64,000 nucleotides of DNA from Ptychodera flava (taxonomy: Eukaryota; Hemichordata; Enteropneusta; Ptychoderidae): assembly GCF_041260155.1 (NCBI RefSeq), contig NC_091931.1, forward strand, positions 24,989,154 through 25,053,153, given 5' to 3'. Positions within the stretch are counted from its first letter, which is position 1, and the number at the start of each line of letters is the position of its first letter. The position numbers were made by a program, and so were the translations under genes. Shown here piece by piece: positions 50,689 to 62,556 of this stretch. The notes under the pieces were generated by a model, which was given only the letters and a program-made list of their open reading frames with translations, ran no database searches and was not told where the DNA came from.

Positions 50689-51998
50689 GTAATTATGTGA
50701 AGCACTGTTTATCATACATAGTATGCCTAGCCCATTGGATGACAAGTACATTGTACATTGTAATGTTCTCGATGATTCCCGATCTAATAACCCCCCTCAA
50801 AAAATACCACTACTACTTGAATTTTTGTACACAATTTTAGACCGTAAAGTGATGTGATATAGGTAACCTGCGAATGTCAGTAGAGAAGCATTTATCCCAA
50901 AAATGTATTCAGAAATATAATATGTCTCATCAGTGTCGTATCATAGGAGGGAGATCGTTTAGTAAATCGTTGTTTTAGTGATAGAAACTCGAATTTTTGG
51001 TAGTATATTCATTAATGCAAACCCTGACTAAACCTAATGTAAACCCCTTAATATTGCATTTTATGTGTTTTTCTGTGATTAAACTGATTTCACATACACT
51101 AGCCTCAAGGAAGTGTTGTTCGATTTACAATTCAAGATTGTTGAAATGATGATTGATTTGGTGTACATAAACTTTAGGTTGATTTTTGTGGAGTAAATCG
51201 TCGATTAATTTTTGGGTAGTAAATTTTTAGGGTAAAAAGTTAACGTCTATCTTCCGAAAGCATCCATACAAAGGCTTTCAAATTAGATATCTCATTCCTG
51301 GAATGTAATGCTGATTTTTTATCAATGATTGCGGCCTTTGCATATCAAAGTACCATGTTAAAACGCCATGTCCTCCGAAAATCGAAAATTCTTGTCCTAT
51401 GGCTCAGGAAGACACTAGATAATGCTGTCTCTTTCATCGTCAATTAGATTTTTCTTAGTAAATTTTGAGGGGGAAAGGCGCAATATTCCCATTTCGGCTT
51501 CAAAAATTGTTGATAATTCCTCGGGATGACTTGATATGATACGTTTCGATAAAAGTGATTCATTTTAACTCTGAGTACCTCTTGATGGTTGTATTTTTCA
51601 TGCTGTGATATCTGCAATGTTATTATCCGAATATTTCCACTGTGGATGCGGAAACAATGTTTACTACCAGGAATCTGAAAATTGTTATATCACTTACAAA
51701 GTCGTTGTGTAAGTATGCATGATACCGATCTAATGAAATGCGCCCATGCAACATTTTTGTGCGAGTTCAATTTTCCCCCGAAGTCGGTTGGCTGACAGCC
51801 TTCAAGCGTGGCTTCATACGTGCCAACCGGTGAGACCGAAGGGATTGTTGGGATGAGAGTGAAGTTTTCATGACGTATTATCCGAGGCTTAACGTCTTGT
51901 GTTTTGCTCCAAAAACTTCCTGAAATTGCCGATGTTTTAATTTGGTATGATCAAATTGGAGCACACTGAGTCACTGATGTGTGTCTGTTGTTTTCCAG

Positions 51999-52142
51999 GT
52001 CCCGTGGCGGGATATGCCATTTCGAAGTATGGTGCCCGGAAAGTGGTTTTATTCTCAGCGATATTACATACTCTTGCCATAGGCACATCGGTGTTTGCTG
52101 AAAGCGTACCTCACTTAATCGTAACGTTTGGGATGTTAAACG
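51999..52142 (+). CDS. Monocarboxylate-transporter-like protein, exon 2
   Basis: A 144-nt exon, phase 1 at both ends, between TTTTCCAG and GTGAGT. It encodes residues 66-113: GPVAGYAISKYGARKVVLFS is the canonical loop 2-3 of the major facilitator superfamily (G-x-x-x-D/S-R/K-x-G-R/A-R/K), followed by helices 3 and 4. It sits 1.3 kb from exon 1 and 1.7 kb from exon 3. Confidence 0.88.
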
Positions 52143-53403
52143 GTGAGTGTCTTGTGGTACAAAGAATACAAAACCTTTACAGTGGCTGTTGACCCTTGAA
52201 ACGCATGCGCAGTTTTACGAAACACAAGATTAACTCGATGATAGATTTGAAAATGTTGCAAAGTATACAATTGTTGCCAGCATCACATCATTCCTCAGGA
52301 TTAATTGCATAAAATCCAGTACGACATAATCGACGAATAAACTTCCGATACATTAGCTGCAATGTCACTTTCATTGACTTTTTGAACCATGTTTGATTAT
52401 AAAAAAATAATGGCAATTGCTAGGTATAGCAGGGGCCGAAAGATCCAATTGACGTGCTCCTGAACTTAGTCAGCAAGAAATGTCAGTAATTGTGACAATT
52501 AAGTCGATGAAACTATCCCTTTCAAACCACTTCTCGTCCTGAATGAGAGACTGAGCGTCAAATAAGAACCAATCAAAACGTTACTCGACTCAACAGGGTC
52601 AATTGACTTGTCACAACCATAGCAACCACAGAGAGCAAGTCGACACTGCAGCTGCGTTAATGTAGGCCTATAGGTTACGACAGGATGGATCCAAGGCAGA
52701 CGGATTAATGTGATTTTTCGACCGGGCGTCATTTCTGATTCCAGTTCGTGGACGTTTTATGCTTTTTCCATTGGAATTGTGATGACTAAATTCGCAGGAT
52801 TTTGAAAGTTCGTTCAATTTCCTTTAAAAGTACCCGCAGTATGGGTGACGGTTTCGATGATTCGCGATTGCTCGTAGAAATGCCGAGTTAATAATATACA
52901 AATGTAGTTTTGCAAATTAGGTCATTTTGTACATGGTGATCAACCAGAAAGTGCTTGTCGACTACCGTGACTTGATACAACAGTTACTGTTGCACCCTTG
53001 TTTTGTTTGAACGTCAATTTAGGATTACATTTTAAAGATGGTGTTAAGCGTTGTTTCTGGATTTCGACCAACGTGACACAAATAGAAAGAGAAAAGCCCA
53101 TTGTCATGCTCCTATGCAGACCTTTTTCACATCTTGATTAAGGTACCAGGTTTTCTCCTGTCACCTGAGATTATCTCCACGAAATAAATGCCTGGATCAA
53201 TGATGTTAGTATTTTTACCCTCGGCAATAATAGACTTGTCCACATCTACACGCAGTTTCCTCATGGTGTTCATAACACTTCATTACAAGTAATCGGCAAA
53301 ATATCAAGCAATTACTGCTGGCATAATAATAATTAGAATGCAAATATGCAGATAGAGTACTTCGTTCATCTTTCATGCTCTTCAATATAAGTTCTGTCGA
53401 CAC

Positions 53404-53763
53404 TTAAGGTAGCACGCGCCTCGGGGACACAAATTTAGACTCTCAAACGTTTACAATTCCTTTCTGATATACCACTTGTGGGGGTTTTATTTTAAAGCTC
53501 TTGGCGTGAGAAAACTTTTCACCTGCTTAGTTTTTCGAAATTCGAAAATTTTATTTTTCTTCATACAGTTAACACAGGGATGGCGGCCATTTTGAATTTT
53601 AAATATCGGTAAATCTTTTGGTATTTGTTTCCCTAGTACAACAATTTGCACGTTGACCCCCGATTTTTATTCTTGATTTAGAAAGAGAATGATTGAAAGA
53701 TTCCTCAAGGAAAGTTTGAGCAAAAGTTTAAGTCTTTCGCTTTCGAGGCGCACACTACCTTAA
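53404..53763 (+). mobile_element. TTAA-flanked small transposon, family A, copy 3 (full length)
   Basis: A 360-bp element in transporter intron 2. It runs TTAA-GGTAGCACGCGCCTCG ... CGAGGCGCACACTACC-TTAA, so terminal inverted repeats of about 16-20 bp lie inside a TTAA duplication. TTAA targets are typical of piggyBac-type and some Sola elements. It has no coding capacity. Confidence 0.92.
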
Positions 53764-53871
53764 GTTCAATATACAGTTTTGCACTTATCAGGGTCAAACT
53801 TTGGCTATTTTGACGATTTCACTGAATTTCTGAAAATCTTAATGTGGAAAATTCAATTCTCTCTTTTGCAG

Positions 53872-54801
53872 GAATTGGTCTGAATATTGCCTTCCTTGGT
53901 GGATATACCATGATACCACAGTACTTCACTGATCGCTATGCATTTGCCAATGGGCTCGCTGGAACGGGAGGCGGATGTGGTTCCATGGTCCTTCCTCCAA
54001 TAGTCGTGATCTTAATCGAACAATATGGATGGCACGGCGCTATGATAGTGTTAACCGGATTCTCCGCCAATCTGTTTGTTTGTGCTGCTGGTATGAAACC
54101 TCCGTTCATTGCCACCTCTACGAAGGATGAGGATGGCCATGCAAAAGAAAATGGTGATGAAAGGTTACCTGACGACAAGCGAGGTGGCGATAAGTTGTCA
54201 GATGACGGATTTTCCTCTTCAATAGAATCTGTTCCCGATGACCAAGTTGGGAAAGATGGAACGCCTGATGTCGATTCTGAAGTGGAACCAAAAATCGGAT
54301 GCCCATTGAACAAAAATTCACCCGTTATCAAAATATTTGGATGGTTTGTGCTCAGGGAATATCCTTTGTTTGCAATGTTCGCCCTTGGTTCAGTTTTCTA
54401 CGGTGTCTACGTCACGTCAAATCCACTTTGGATAGTTGTCCGTGCAGTCGACCTGGGAATTCCGCGCATCAATGCTGCTACTCTGATGACATACATCGGA
54501 GGTTGTGGCATGATAAGTAGATTAATGCATGGATGGTTCATTGATCGTGGATTCGTCTCTCCGTTCACACTGTTGATTTTAGTAATGGCTATCGCATCAA
54601 TCGCAAACATTGTGCTCACCTTCACAACCAGCTATGCAATAATGGTTGTCTCTTGTGTTTTCATTGGACTAAGCCAGGGAATTTGTCTACCTATTATGGT
54701 AGTCTCTTCAAAACAACTGGTTAGACCAGTAGATCTTCCTAGTGCGCTTGGTTTATTTTTTTCAACGGTGGACTTTTCAAGTATGTGGATTCCCGTTCAA
54801 G
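53872..54801 (+). CDS. Monocarboxylate-transporter-like protein, exon 3
   Basis: A 930-nt exon, phase 1 at both ends, encoding residues 114-423. It holds helices 4-6 with the MCT-typical segment YFTDRYAFANGLAGTGGGCG, a charged, Ser/Asp-rich cytoplasmic loop at about 190-265 as usual between helices 6 and 7, then helices 7-10. R330 in GGCGMISRLMHGWFIDRG matches the helix 8 arginine that binds substrate in MCT1 (rat Arg306), but the acidic partner four residues before it (rat Asp302) is Gly here. That points to an orphan MCT with different substrate or proton coupling. It ends CAAG before GTAAAT. Confidence 0.92.
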
Positions 54802-54856
54802 GTAAATTGAACATTCTTAAACTGGCATGTCGGTATATCGTCAAAGTTCGTATCAT

Positions 54857-54931
54857 AATGAATGAATGAATGAATGAATGAATGAATGAATGAATGAATG
54901 AATGAATGAATGAATGAGTGAATGTATGAAT
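54857..54931. repeat. GAAT tetranucleotide repeat
   Basis: About seventeen GAAT units just after exon 3 of the transporter. The flank TCGTCAAAG.TCGTATCA.TATGAATGAATG occurs again at about 54960-54988, so the repeat and its lead-in were duplicated. TTAA-rich DNA follows to 55230. Confidence 0.93.
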
Positions 54932-55499
54932 GATGATTATGATCTAGCATGTAAGTTTATCGTCAAAGCTCGTATCATTATGAATGAATGAGTTAATTAA
55001 ATATTATAAACAATTAATTAATTAATTTATTTATTTATTATTAATTATAATTAATAAATTAATTAAATAATTAACTCATTTACGTATTTATAAATCAATG
55101 AGTCAAAAGTTCAATATATTAAAAAATTGATTTATGTTAGTATTAACGAATAAATTAAAATGTTAAGACATTAATTTACTTATTAATTGAATTATTCATT
55201 AATGAATGAATGAATTAAATGTTTGTATCCATGAACGTATGTAAGTATTTAATGCATATGTATGTATGGAGGGAGGGAGGGAGGGATGGAGGGATGGATC
55301 GACAGAGGATTGAGAGAGGGAGAGAAGGAGGAAGGTAGGAGGAATATATTTATGCGTCTGTTGTCATCTATGTATCTGCCTGTATACTATGTATGTTCAC
55401 ATGTATGTTTTTTTGTATACGTACCTATGTGTATGTCTTTGTACATACTTATGTATATACAAACTGCATGTATGTACCCACCTGTACATATCAACCTAC

Positions 55500-55503
<4 letters not shown>

Positions 55504-55593
<90 letters not shown>
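55504..55593. repeat. TC dinucleotide repeat
   Basis: About 45 uninterrupted TC units in the last intron of the transporter, ~200 bp before the final exon. Long pyrimidine tracts can affect splicing and are very length-variable. Confidence 0.97.
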
Positions 55594-55595
<2 letters not shown>

Positions 55596-55798
55596 GCGTT
55601 GTTGTGACGTTCGTGTATGATCGCGCATGTATTTGTCATAGTAATCTCATCAATAGGTGCATACTGGTTGCCTCTTTCTCTTTCACTTGTACCAGGAGTC
55701 ATCGAGTGAAGGCTTAGAACAATTGCAAATTCATCTCATCACACATTTCCGTCAAAAAAAAATAAAAAACCACCACTTTATATTCCTCTTATGTCCAG

Positions 55799-55962
55799 GT
55801 AAGATTCTTGATGCGACAGAAGATTCACGGCTTCCGCTCCTTTTCACGGACGTCTGCCTCATTGCTTGTACGATTGTGTGCGTAGTGGTTTGCAAAGTCC
55901 ATCAGAAACGGATCGAACGTGACTCCAGTTTGCATATCTCAAACGAGGAACAGACACTGTGA
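55799..55962 (+). CDS. Monocarboxylate-transporter-like protein, exon 4 (C-terminus)
   Basis: Begins after TTATGTCCAG in phase 1 and ends at TGA 55960-55962. It encodes residues 424-477. The junction restores VQGKILDATEDS, the counterpart of the conserved G-x-x-x-D-x-T-G/E loop between helices 10 and 11, followed by one strongly hydrophobic segment and a short basic and acidic tail (HQKRIERDSSLHISNEEQTL). The four exons total 1434 nt, 477 residues, normal for the family (about 430-540). Only one final helix is clear instead of two, so the C-terminal end may be shortened. Confidence 0.85.
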
Positions 55963-56648
55963 TACTCCTATCACGTTTGGAAAAAGATGGCAGATGGCAG
56001 AAAGTATAACATTCTTGTAAAAAAGTATTTTATATATAATAACAGTGCAAAAAACAGATCAACGAGTTCTTCTTTTAAAGTTATGGCACCCTTATAGTGG
56101 TGGGTGTAGTTGAGGCCTGGTCCTTCAAGTTGCAGTCAGTGTACTACTTTCATAATCTACCCAAATGGCACAGAGAAAATTAGTAGTATTTCAGCCTCAC
56201 GATACATTAGTATCCTTGGACGCTATAAATTCCGCGCAATTCCTCCCGATTTGGACTCTAACAATACTGGCGCCACGAAATGCCAGCACGTTATCGACCG
56301 CATGGTCTTACTCGTTAACACATTTAAATTCACCTAGTAACTATGTTTCGCATGGAGGTACTCTGTGTACTACCACCATGTTCTATTGTATTTCCTTGTA
56401 ATATTTGGCTGTCATTATCATTTTAATTTATTCATTTGAAACCACGCTGTTTTGAAACAAAAGAATTGTAGCAAGCCACGCACAGGCAAGTGATAATTTC
56501 TACTTTTATATCTTTTCGTATGCTGGTAGAAATCAAAGTACTGTCTTATTGTAGTCTTTATGGCGCCGGTATCCGACATAGCCAAGATACTGTATAAATA
56601 GACTAACAGGGTAAACTAAAACGAACGTAGACACTAACACAGGAGACA

Positions 56649-56886
56649 GGACCACGGCCACGCCCTTGGGAGTGACCGAGACAGGACATTCACTCAGGGA
56701 CTAACTCAGACCATGGATGTATTTTTTTACATCCATGCTCAGACACTCAGGACCACGGTCACTCCCTTGTGGAGTGACCGAGACATGACATTCACTCAGG
56801 GACTAACTCAGACACTCAGGACCACGGTCACGCCCTTGTGGAGTGACCGAGACAAGACATTCACTCAGGACCAACTCAGACACTAA
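56649..56886. repeat. Three-copy 69-bp minisatellite with an embedded hairpin
   Basis: Units start GGACCACGG(T/C)CAC.CCCTTG and end ACTAACTCAGACACTCA, at 56649, 56750 and 56819. The first is separated from the second by an insert that forms a perfect 10-bp hairpin, CATGGATGTA against TACATCCATG (56712-56737). Confidence 0.9.
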
Positions 56887-57530
56887 CACGAGGAGACAGA
56901 ACTAACATATGTATCAGTGGTCACGGCCCGGCCACGATTCCGTATTCAATAAACAAGTTCAAGCTTAAGTTCGACATCAACACTCGTCAGTTCCAGCCTC
57001 TTTCTAATGATACGACAGTTCCAGCTTCTTTCTAAATGTTACGACACTAAGTTGACTTTTAACTTGGTAAAGTTCAAGTTCATACGGGCAACAGGGACAA
57101 ACCAGCCATATTAATGTCGACATTGAACGCCGGAATCAAGGCTCGAGGAACAAACTTCTTAACGGTGTGCCATACATAGAACTTGACTGAGATTTTGCAT
57201 TGATCATGGGTTGATTTTAAATCTATTTGAGACAACAGCTTGTTTTGCATTCGACAATTTTTCAAGTGCAATTACATGTATTATCGTAGTCGTGTAACTC
57301 TTCAAGTTTTATACGGTGAAGTGTAAATATCTTCAAATATGGTGTCTCCAAACGTTAATCGGATAACCTGATTTTGATGAACGTGTTCCCTGTAAAATGT
57401 TATACGCAATATTTCTTGTCACGCAGAATTGAATCCTTTGCGGAAAACTTCGCAGAATACCACAATTATAAATAAAGATGTCATATGTATCAAAATCAAC
57501 TTTGGTTTGGTCACATATTTTATGTCGAAC

Positions 57531-57724
57531 ACGATTGGAACTAATTTGGGATAATTGGATCTTCATATTTTTCAAATTTCTCAAAAGTGTTAGATGCCCT
57601 ATAGATGAATATTACAGTATTACTAATTACTTATAAAAACAAGTGTGTAACTTAAAGAAAAGTGAATGAGGTTACATTTGCAGATTAAATCGACATTACT
57701 TCACCATCCAATTATCCCAAATGA
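57531..57724 (-). mobile_element. Small inverted-repeat transposon, family B, copy 2
   Basis: Ends GATTGGAACTAATTTGGGAT and its inverse (CCAATTATCCCAAAT). The interior matches the other two copies in inverse orientation (ACAAGTGTGTAACTTAAAGA, TTTGCAGATTAAAT). Confidence 0.85.
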
Positions 57725-58032
57725 GGTTGGGTGGACACACACAAGAAAACTTATGCAATGATTGGCCAATTGCAATGACTTAATTGTTTTACTATCCTGG
57801 AATTGTAAAGTTTTGAAGCAGAAAACAGGACGGACAGATATACTCTAAAAATAAAATAACAAAACTTGAAAAAAACCACAATATATGTTGAAGGGAATTG
57901 CCATGATCGCAGATATACCAGAAAGATTTCATTTAATCATCTGCAGGCGGCGTTTTCCGTTCCAATATCATTCTTGAACTTCATATGAAGTCCTTCCGAC
58001 AATCTGTAAGTAAAGATAAATGATCGGGTGTG

Positions 58033-58139
<107 letters not shown>

Positions 58140-58709
58140 ATGACATCCGTATTTGGAATTGGAATGCCATTGTCTATGTTATCAACATATAAAAATTCGA
58201 TGTATATAGTATTACATATATTAACAGGTCGTTAGGCAGACATAAGTTTATTGCCCGAGGGCCTAAGGGGTGCGTCAAAAGGCAGGCAGTTTCACGAGGC
58301 TGTACGTAGGTCAGGGGTAACATGCTTTGGGCAATTCAAGTCTCAGGCTCGAGGGAAAACTTATGTATGTTGTTACCCGAATATGGTAAGTTTATGTGCG
58401 GTTTTTTGTAACACATCTCATCAATTTTCTTTGCTGGAAAATCGAAAAGTCTCTCAGGCAGGCAAGCTATCATAACTTGTCTCAGTCGTGGACGACACCT
58501 CTATCTTCTTTACTTGTTGTAGGCTGTGCGCATGCGTAGACGACACTTTCTAACTTCCCAAGTCAACAGTTTTCCCAACTGTTAACCGATTGAACATTTT
58601 TGGAAACTGCTAACTTGTTCGTTGCATGTATCAACATCAAGAAAATACTTACTAAGTGACTATGACGGAACACAACTGGAAGTTTGGACGAGGTTGTGCT
58701 ACAACAGCT

Positions 58710-58711
<2 letters not shown>

Positions 58712-58794
<83 letters not shown>

Positions 58795-58803
58795 TATATA
58801 TAA
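58712..58803. repeat. TA microsatellite, left of the Penelope-like element
   Basis: About 45 TA units with one slip, ending TATATAAGAAAC at the left border of the Penelope-like element. Confidence 0.97.
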
Positions 58804-58858
58804 GAAACTGTAGGAATTGAGGTGATCCCCAGTGGAGCGTGGGTGGGGTGAAGATAGA

Positions 58859-58984
58859 AGAAACTTGGGTTGACACACACTACTACACCTGATTGTTAGG
58901 TTCCAAACGTATTTATTATACCTCAAACACAACGTTTCGCTCTAAATTTAGAGCTTCTTCAGGTGTTTTCTACAATAAAAAGTA
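58859..58984 (-). repeat. Left inverted terminal segment of the Penelope-like element, hammerhead-like
   Basis: About 125 bp, the reverse complement of 60255-60379 with few differences. Read on the minus strand it contains CCTGAAGAAGCTCTAAATTT followed by AGAGCGAAACGTTGTG: the hammerhead core strings CUGANGA and GAAA around a self-complementary stem II (GCTCT/AGAGC). Confidence 0.8.
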
Positions 58985-60044
58985 CGAACATGAAAATTAC
59001 AAAAAATCATGACGGACTTGTACGAAAAGCCAACTGATACCCATCAATATTTACATTTTCAGTCAGCACACCCCAGACATATGAAACTAGGTGTCCCCTA
59101 CGGCCTGGCAATACGCATTTGTCGCATTTGTTCGGAGCCAGAATGGCGTGATACACGCCTTAACATTCTACAACAATCGCTGATTGAACGGGATTACCCT
59201 CACAACCTCGTCAAAGAACAAATAAATAGAGCGAAATCAATCCCCAGGCCGGCTCTCCTTCAGTAAAACAAACAGGGAGACTGTCGCATCCCACTAGTCT
59301 CGACATATAATCCCCGTCATCCTAACTTGAAATTCATCATGTCCTCGAACCTCCCAACACTCCATAAGTCATCAAGATGTAAAGAAGCCATCCCTAATAT
59401 GCCTATTATATCATATCGACGCAATGTTAACCTCAAAGACCTCCTTGTCCGCTCGAATATTAACAACGCCGGTGAATCCAGCCCCGGTTTCACCAAATGT
59501 CAATCTATACGAGGGGTTGCAACATTTGCAAATATTCCCTCAATACATCACAGTTCCAAAGCACGGTCAACAAGAAAACATACACAATCAGAAATGCCAT
59601 CAGCTGCAACAGCAAAAACGTCGTATACCTCCTCACATGCCAACGCTGCCATAAACAACTTGAATATGTTGGGGAAACTAAAACATCTCTCAGACTTCGT
59701 TTCAATAACCACCTCTCCTCAGTGCGTCATAAAAAAGATACCCCGGTCGCCATACATTTTAATTCTGATCCACACAGTATCAGTGATATTTCAATAATTG
59801 GCATCATACAAGTCAATAAACAGGATGACAAACTACGCAAACATTTAGAATCACAATGGATCAAAAAACTTGACACACTGTCCCCAGCTGGCCTAAATAT
59901 TCGCCCAAAATTTACATAGCCTTCAACAGCGCCCCCACATACCAGCTTTTGAGTATTTAAAGGGACCCCCCTGGACTTCAGCGCGCCAATTTCCAGCTCT
60001 CGGCGTAGGTCCAGACAGTTTTGACCGTACTCACAACTTCGAGG

Positions 60045-60250
60045 TTAGTCTCTCTCCTGTCATTTATGTACATTTACAGATTTTAAGATACTTGTAACTC
60101 CACATTGCTCGTTTTCCTGTACAATTCCTATACAATTCAACCATTGTAATTTTTTAGTCTCTCTCCTGTCATTCATGTACATTTACAGATTTTCAAAGAC
60201 TTATAACTCTACATTGCTCGTTTTCCTACACAATTCAACCATTGTAATTT
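60045..60250. repeat. Direct duplication in the Penelope 3' part
   Basis: Two ~114-bp units, each starting TAGTCTCTCTCCTGTCATT and containing ACATTGCTCGTTTTCCT and AATTCAACCATTGTAAT. Confidence 0.9.
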
Positions 60251-60254
60251 CATA

Positions 60255-60545
<291 letters not shown>

Positions 60546-60640
60546 CAAAACTAGTGATCGTGTGCCCGAAGGTATAGGATTCTATTCGCTTGAGATTATT
60601 ACAATAATTTCTAAGGTGGAGAGTGGAGATGACTCACCTG

Positions 60641-60784
60641 TTACAAGTGATCGTGTTTTTGACAAATAAAACCTCTTCGTATGTCACAACTCATGTCATT
60701 CCATCGGCCATTACTGCAAAGTTCGACACAGTCCTGATTCTCCATGTTGTTCGGCTGAGTTTCACCCCAGTTGTGATAGTTTAC
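60641..60784 (-). CDS. C-type lectin, last exon
   Basis: Read from 60784 down to a TAA (60643-60641), after a TTTGGCAG acceptor, phase 0. It encodes 47 residues: VNYHNWGETQPNNMENQDCV, then ELCSNGRWNDMSCDIRRGFI and CQKHDHL. This is the canonical second half of a C-type lectin-like domain. It has the NW-G-E start, the long-loop calcium and sugar site (QPN, where EPN favours mannose and QPD galactose), the EDC-like QDC, the WND calcium motif and the closing C..I.C. Calcium-dependent sugar binding is therefore likely. Only seven residues follow the domain, so the protein ends there with no C-terminal anchor. Confidence 0.92.
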   Translation of the reverse strand, partial: VNYHNWGETQPNNMENQDCVELCSNGRWNDMSCDIRRGFICQKHDHL

Positions 60785-61299
60785 CTGCCAAAGTAGAATA
60801 AGTATAGGCTCCAAAACGGTTTGCTAATCGGATACCATATGGAAAACATCGTTGCAAACACGTTTAACTTAACTTTACGCATGGCGTCTGCAGTGATGCA
60901 ATAGCGCTGGTTATATCACTGTCTCATATCTTTCAAATCACCAATATGATTAGGTCTCTCGTTTCCTCTATATGCCGAAGAGTACTGTACCGTCCATTAA
61001 ATTGTCTGACGACGCGACAAGTAACAGTGTAACAAGTAACGGGTGCAGCCGGTTTTCAGTACGTAATTGTCTGTTGATAGCGCCAGTCCACAGTCACTGA
61101 TGCACAAACTATGGATGACGCATTCTGCACTTCTTTTCACAGGAAATGTGTCACAACTAGAAACTCACATGACGTTTCGTGAAATTCAAATTCACTTGTC
61201 ACCCACCGCTGGAAGGAGTGTTGCTCGTGTCGAAGATTATCGCTTAGATTTTAACTTTTGCGGGTTAAAAGGAGTGAAAAATATTAATGATCTACTTGC

Positions 61300-61385
61300 C
61301 AAAGATGCATCAGTCCACACATGACGACCCTCTTTGCTCTTGTCATTTAAACCAATCCACATATTACCGTAGCGATGAGTAAATC
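61300..61385 (-). CDS. C-type lectin, middle exon (WIGL motif)
   Basis: Read from 61385, after ATGCCCAG, to 61300. It starts in phase 1 and ends in phase 0. It encodes GFTHRYGNMWIGLNDKSKEG then RHVWTDASL. WIGLND and W-T-D are hallmarks of the C-type lectin fold. The downstream junction uses a GC donor (TTTG/GCAAGT): only this choice gives DASL-VNYHNW in frame, the expected spacing of D-G-S-P-V-N-Y-x-N-W. The nearby GTAGAT would shift the frame. Confidence 0.88.
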
Positions 61386-61866
61386 CTGGGCATGTTGAAG
61401 AGATGCAGTTGGCATGTGTATTACGTTTGTTTACATGCAAGACCTGTAACCCACTTCTTTTTATATTCGCGTTATGTAAAATTTGTAAGCTTTGGGGTTA
61501 ACCTATAGTTAACTTATATAGGGAGATCGTATAGTTAAATTAAGGAGAACGTTTACAATGGATGCAGTTGGCGTTATTTTCCATCGCCAGAAACGTTTTT
61601 CTAATCACCCAAGCGCACGTTCAATTCCAAGCTATTTTGAAATGTACTATAATGCACTTATTAGAGTCTTTAAGCACATGAAGATGTTTTGAACGAGTTA
61701 TTTTTTATTTCAGTGCTTTAATTAGTCAATTATCTTCACTTCATGATGTCCAGTATCTTCACTTCATGATGCAAGGCGTGTTTTCAAATACAAATGTCAA
61801 ATTTATACTTTCACTTCAGTCCCTTTTAAGCTTCTTGTTGTTTACTCACATGTCTAAAGTATTCAC

Positions 61867-62156
61867 TCAAAGGCAGTATGTCCCTCAAAAGTAAAAGACT
61901 TAAACTTTCGCTCAATTTTTCTCAAGGAATCTTAACCATCACACACTTTCAAAATCAAGAATAAAAATCGGAGTTCAACCTGCACAATTTGGTACTAGAG
62001 AAACACATTACCCAAGATTTATCAATATTTCAAAACACTAAAATGGTGAGTTTTTCTTACTCGATGAGCTTCCAAATGAACCCCTAAAAGTGGTAGATCA
62101 GAAAAGAATAAGGTTTGCAAGTCCAAATATCTGTCCCGAGGCGCGTTCTCCCTTAA
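61867..62156 (-). mobile_element. TTAA-flanked small transposon, family A, copy 4 (inverted)
   Basis: Opposite orientation to its neighbour and only about 290 bp: CCCTCAAAAGTAAAAGACTT at one end, CTGTCCCGAGGCGCGTTCTC and CCTTAA at the other. It lacks part of the centre, including the GGCGGCCAT block. Confidence 0.82.
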
Positions 62157-62157
62157 T

Positions 62158-62517
62158 TTAAGGTAGAAAGCACCTCGGGGACAGACATTCGAACTCTCAA
62201 ACTTTTACAATTCTCTTCCGATATACCACATGTGGGGATTCATTTTAAAGCTCTTGGTGAAAGAAAACTTTTCAACGGCTTAGTTTTTCGAAATTCGAAA
62301 AATTTTATTTTTCCACATAGAGTTAACACAGGGATGGCGGCCATTTTGAATTTCTAATATCGGTAAATCTTGGGTAATTTGTATCTCTAGTACAAAAATT
62401 TGCACGGTGACCCCCTATTTTTATTCTTGATTTTGAAAGAGAGTGATTGAAAGATCCATTGAGGAAAGTTAGAGCAGAAGTTTAAGTCTTTCACTTTCGA
62501 GGTGCATACTACCTTAA
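62158..62517 (+). mobile_element. TTAA-flanked small transposon, family A, copy 5 (full length)
   Basis: 360 bp, exactly the length of the 53.4-kb copy: TTAA-GGTAGAAAGCACCTCG ... CGAGGTGCATACTACC-TTAA. One base separates it from the inverted copy to its left. Confidence 0.92.
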
Positions 62518-62519
62518 TT

Positions 62520-62556
62520 TGCATCAATTGAATTTCGCCGAAATTCAATTGATGCA
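62520..62556. repeat. 37-bp palindrome with perfect 18-bp arms
   Basis: TGCATCAATTGAATTTCG, one C, then the exact reverse complement. It starts two bases after the end of the family A copy. Confidence 0.95.

Noticed and set aside
61237-61440. 67-codon minus-strand frame starting MHVNKRN as a gene of its own
   Set aside because: Only its central part is the lectin exon (61300-61385); the ends are intron sequence beyond the splice sites.
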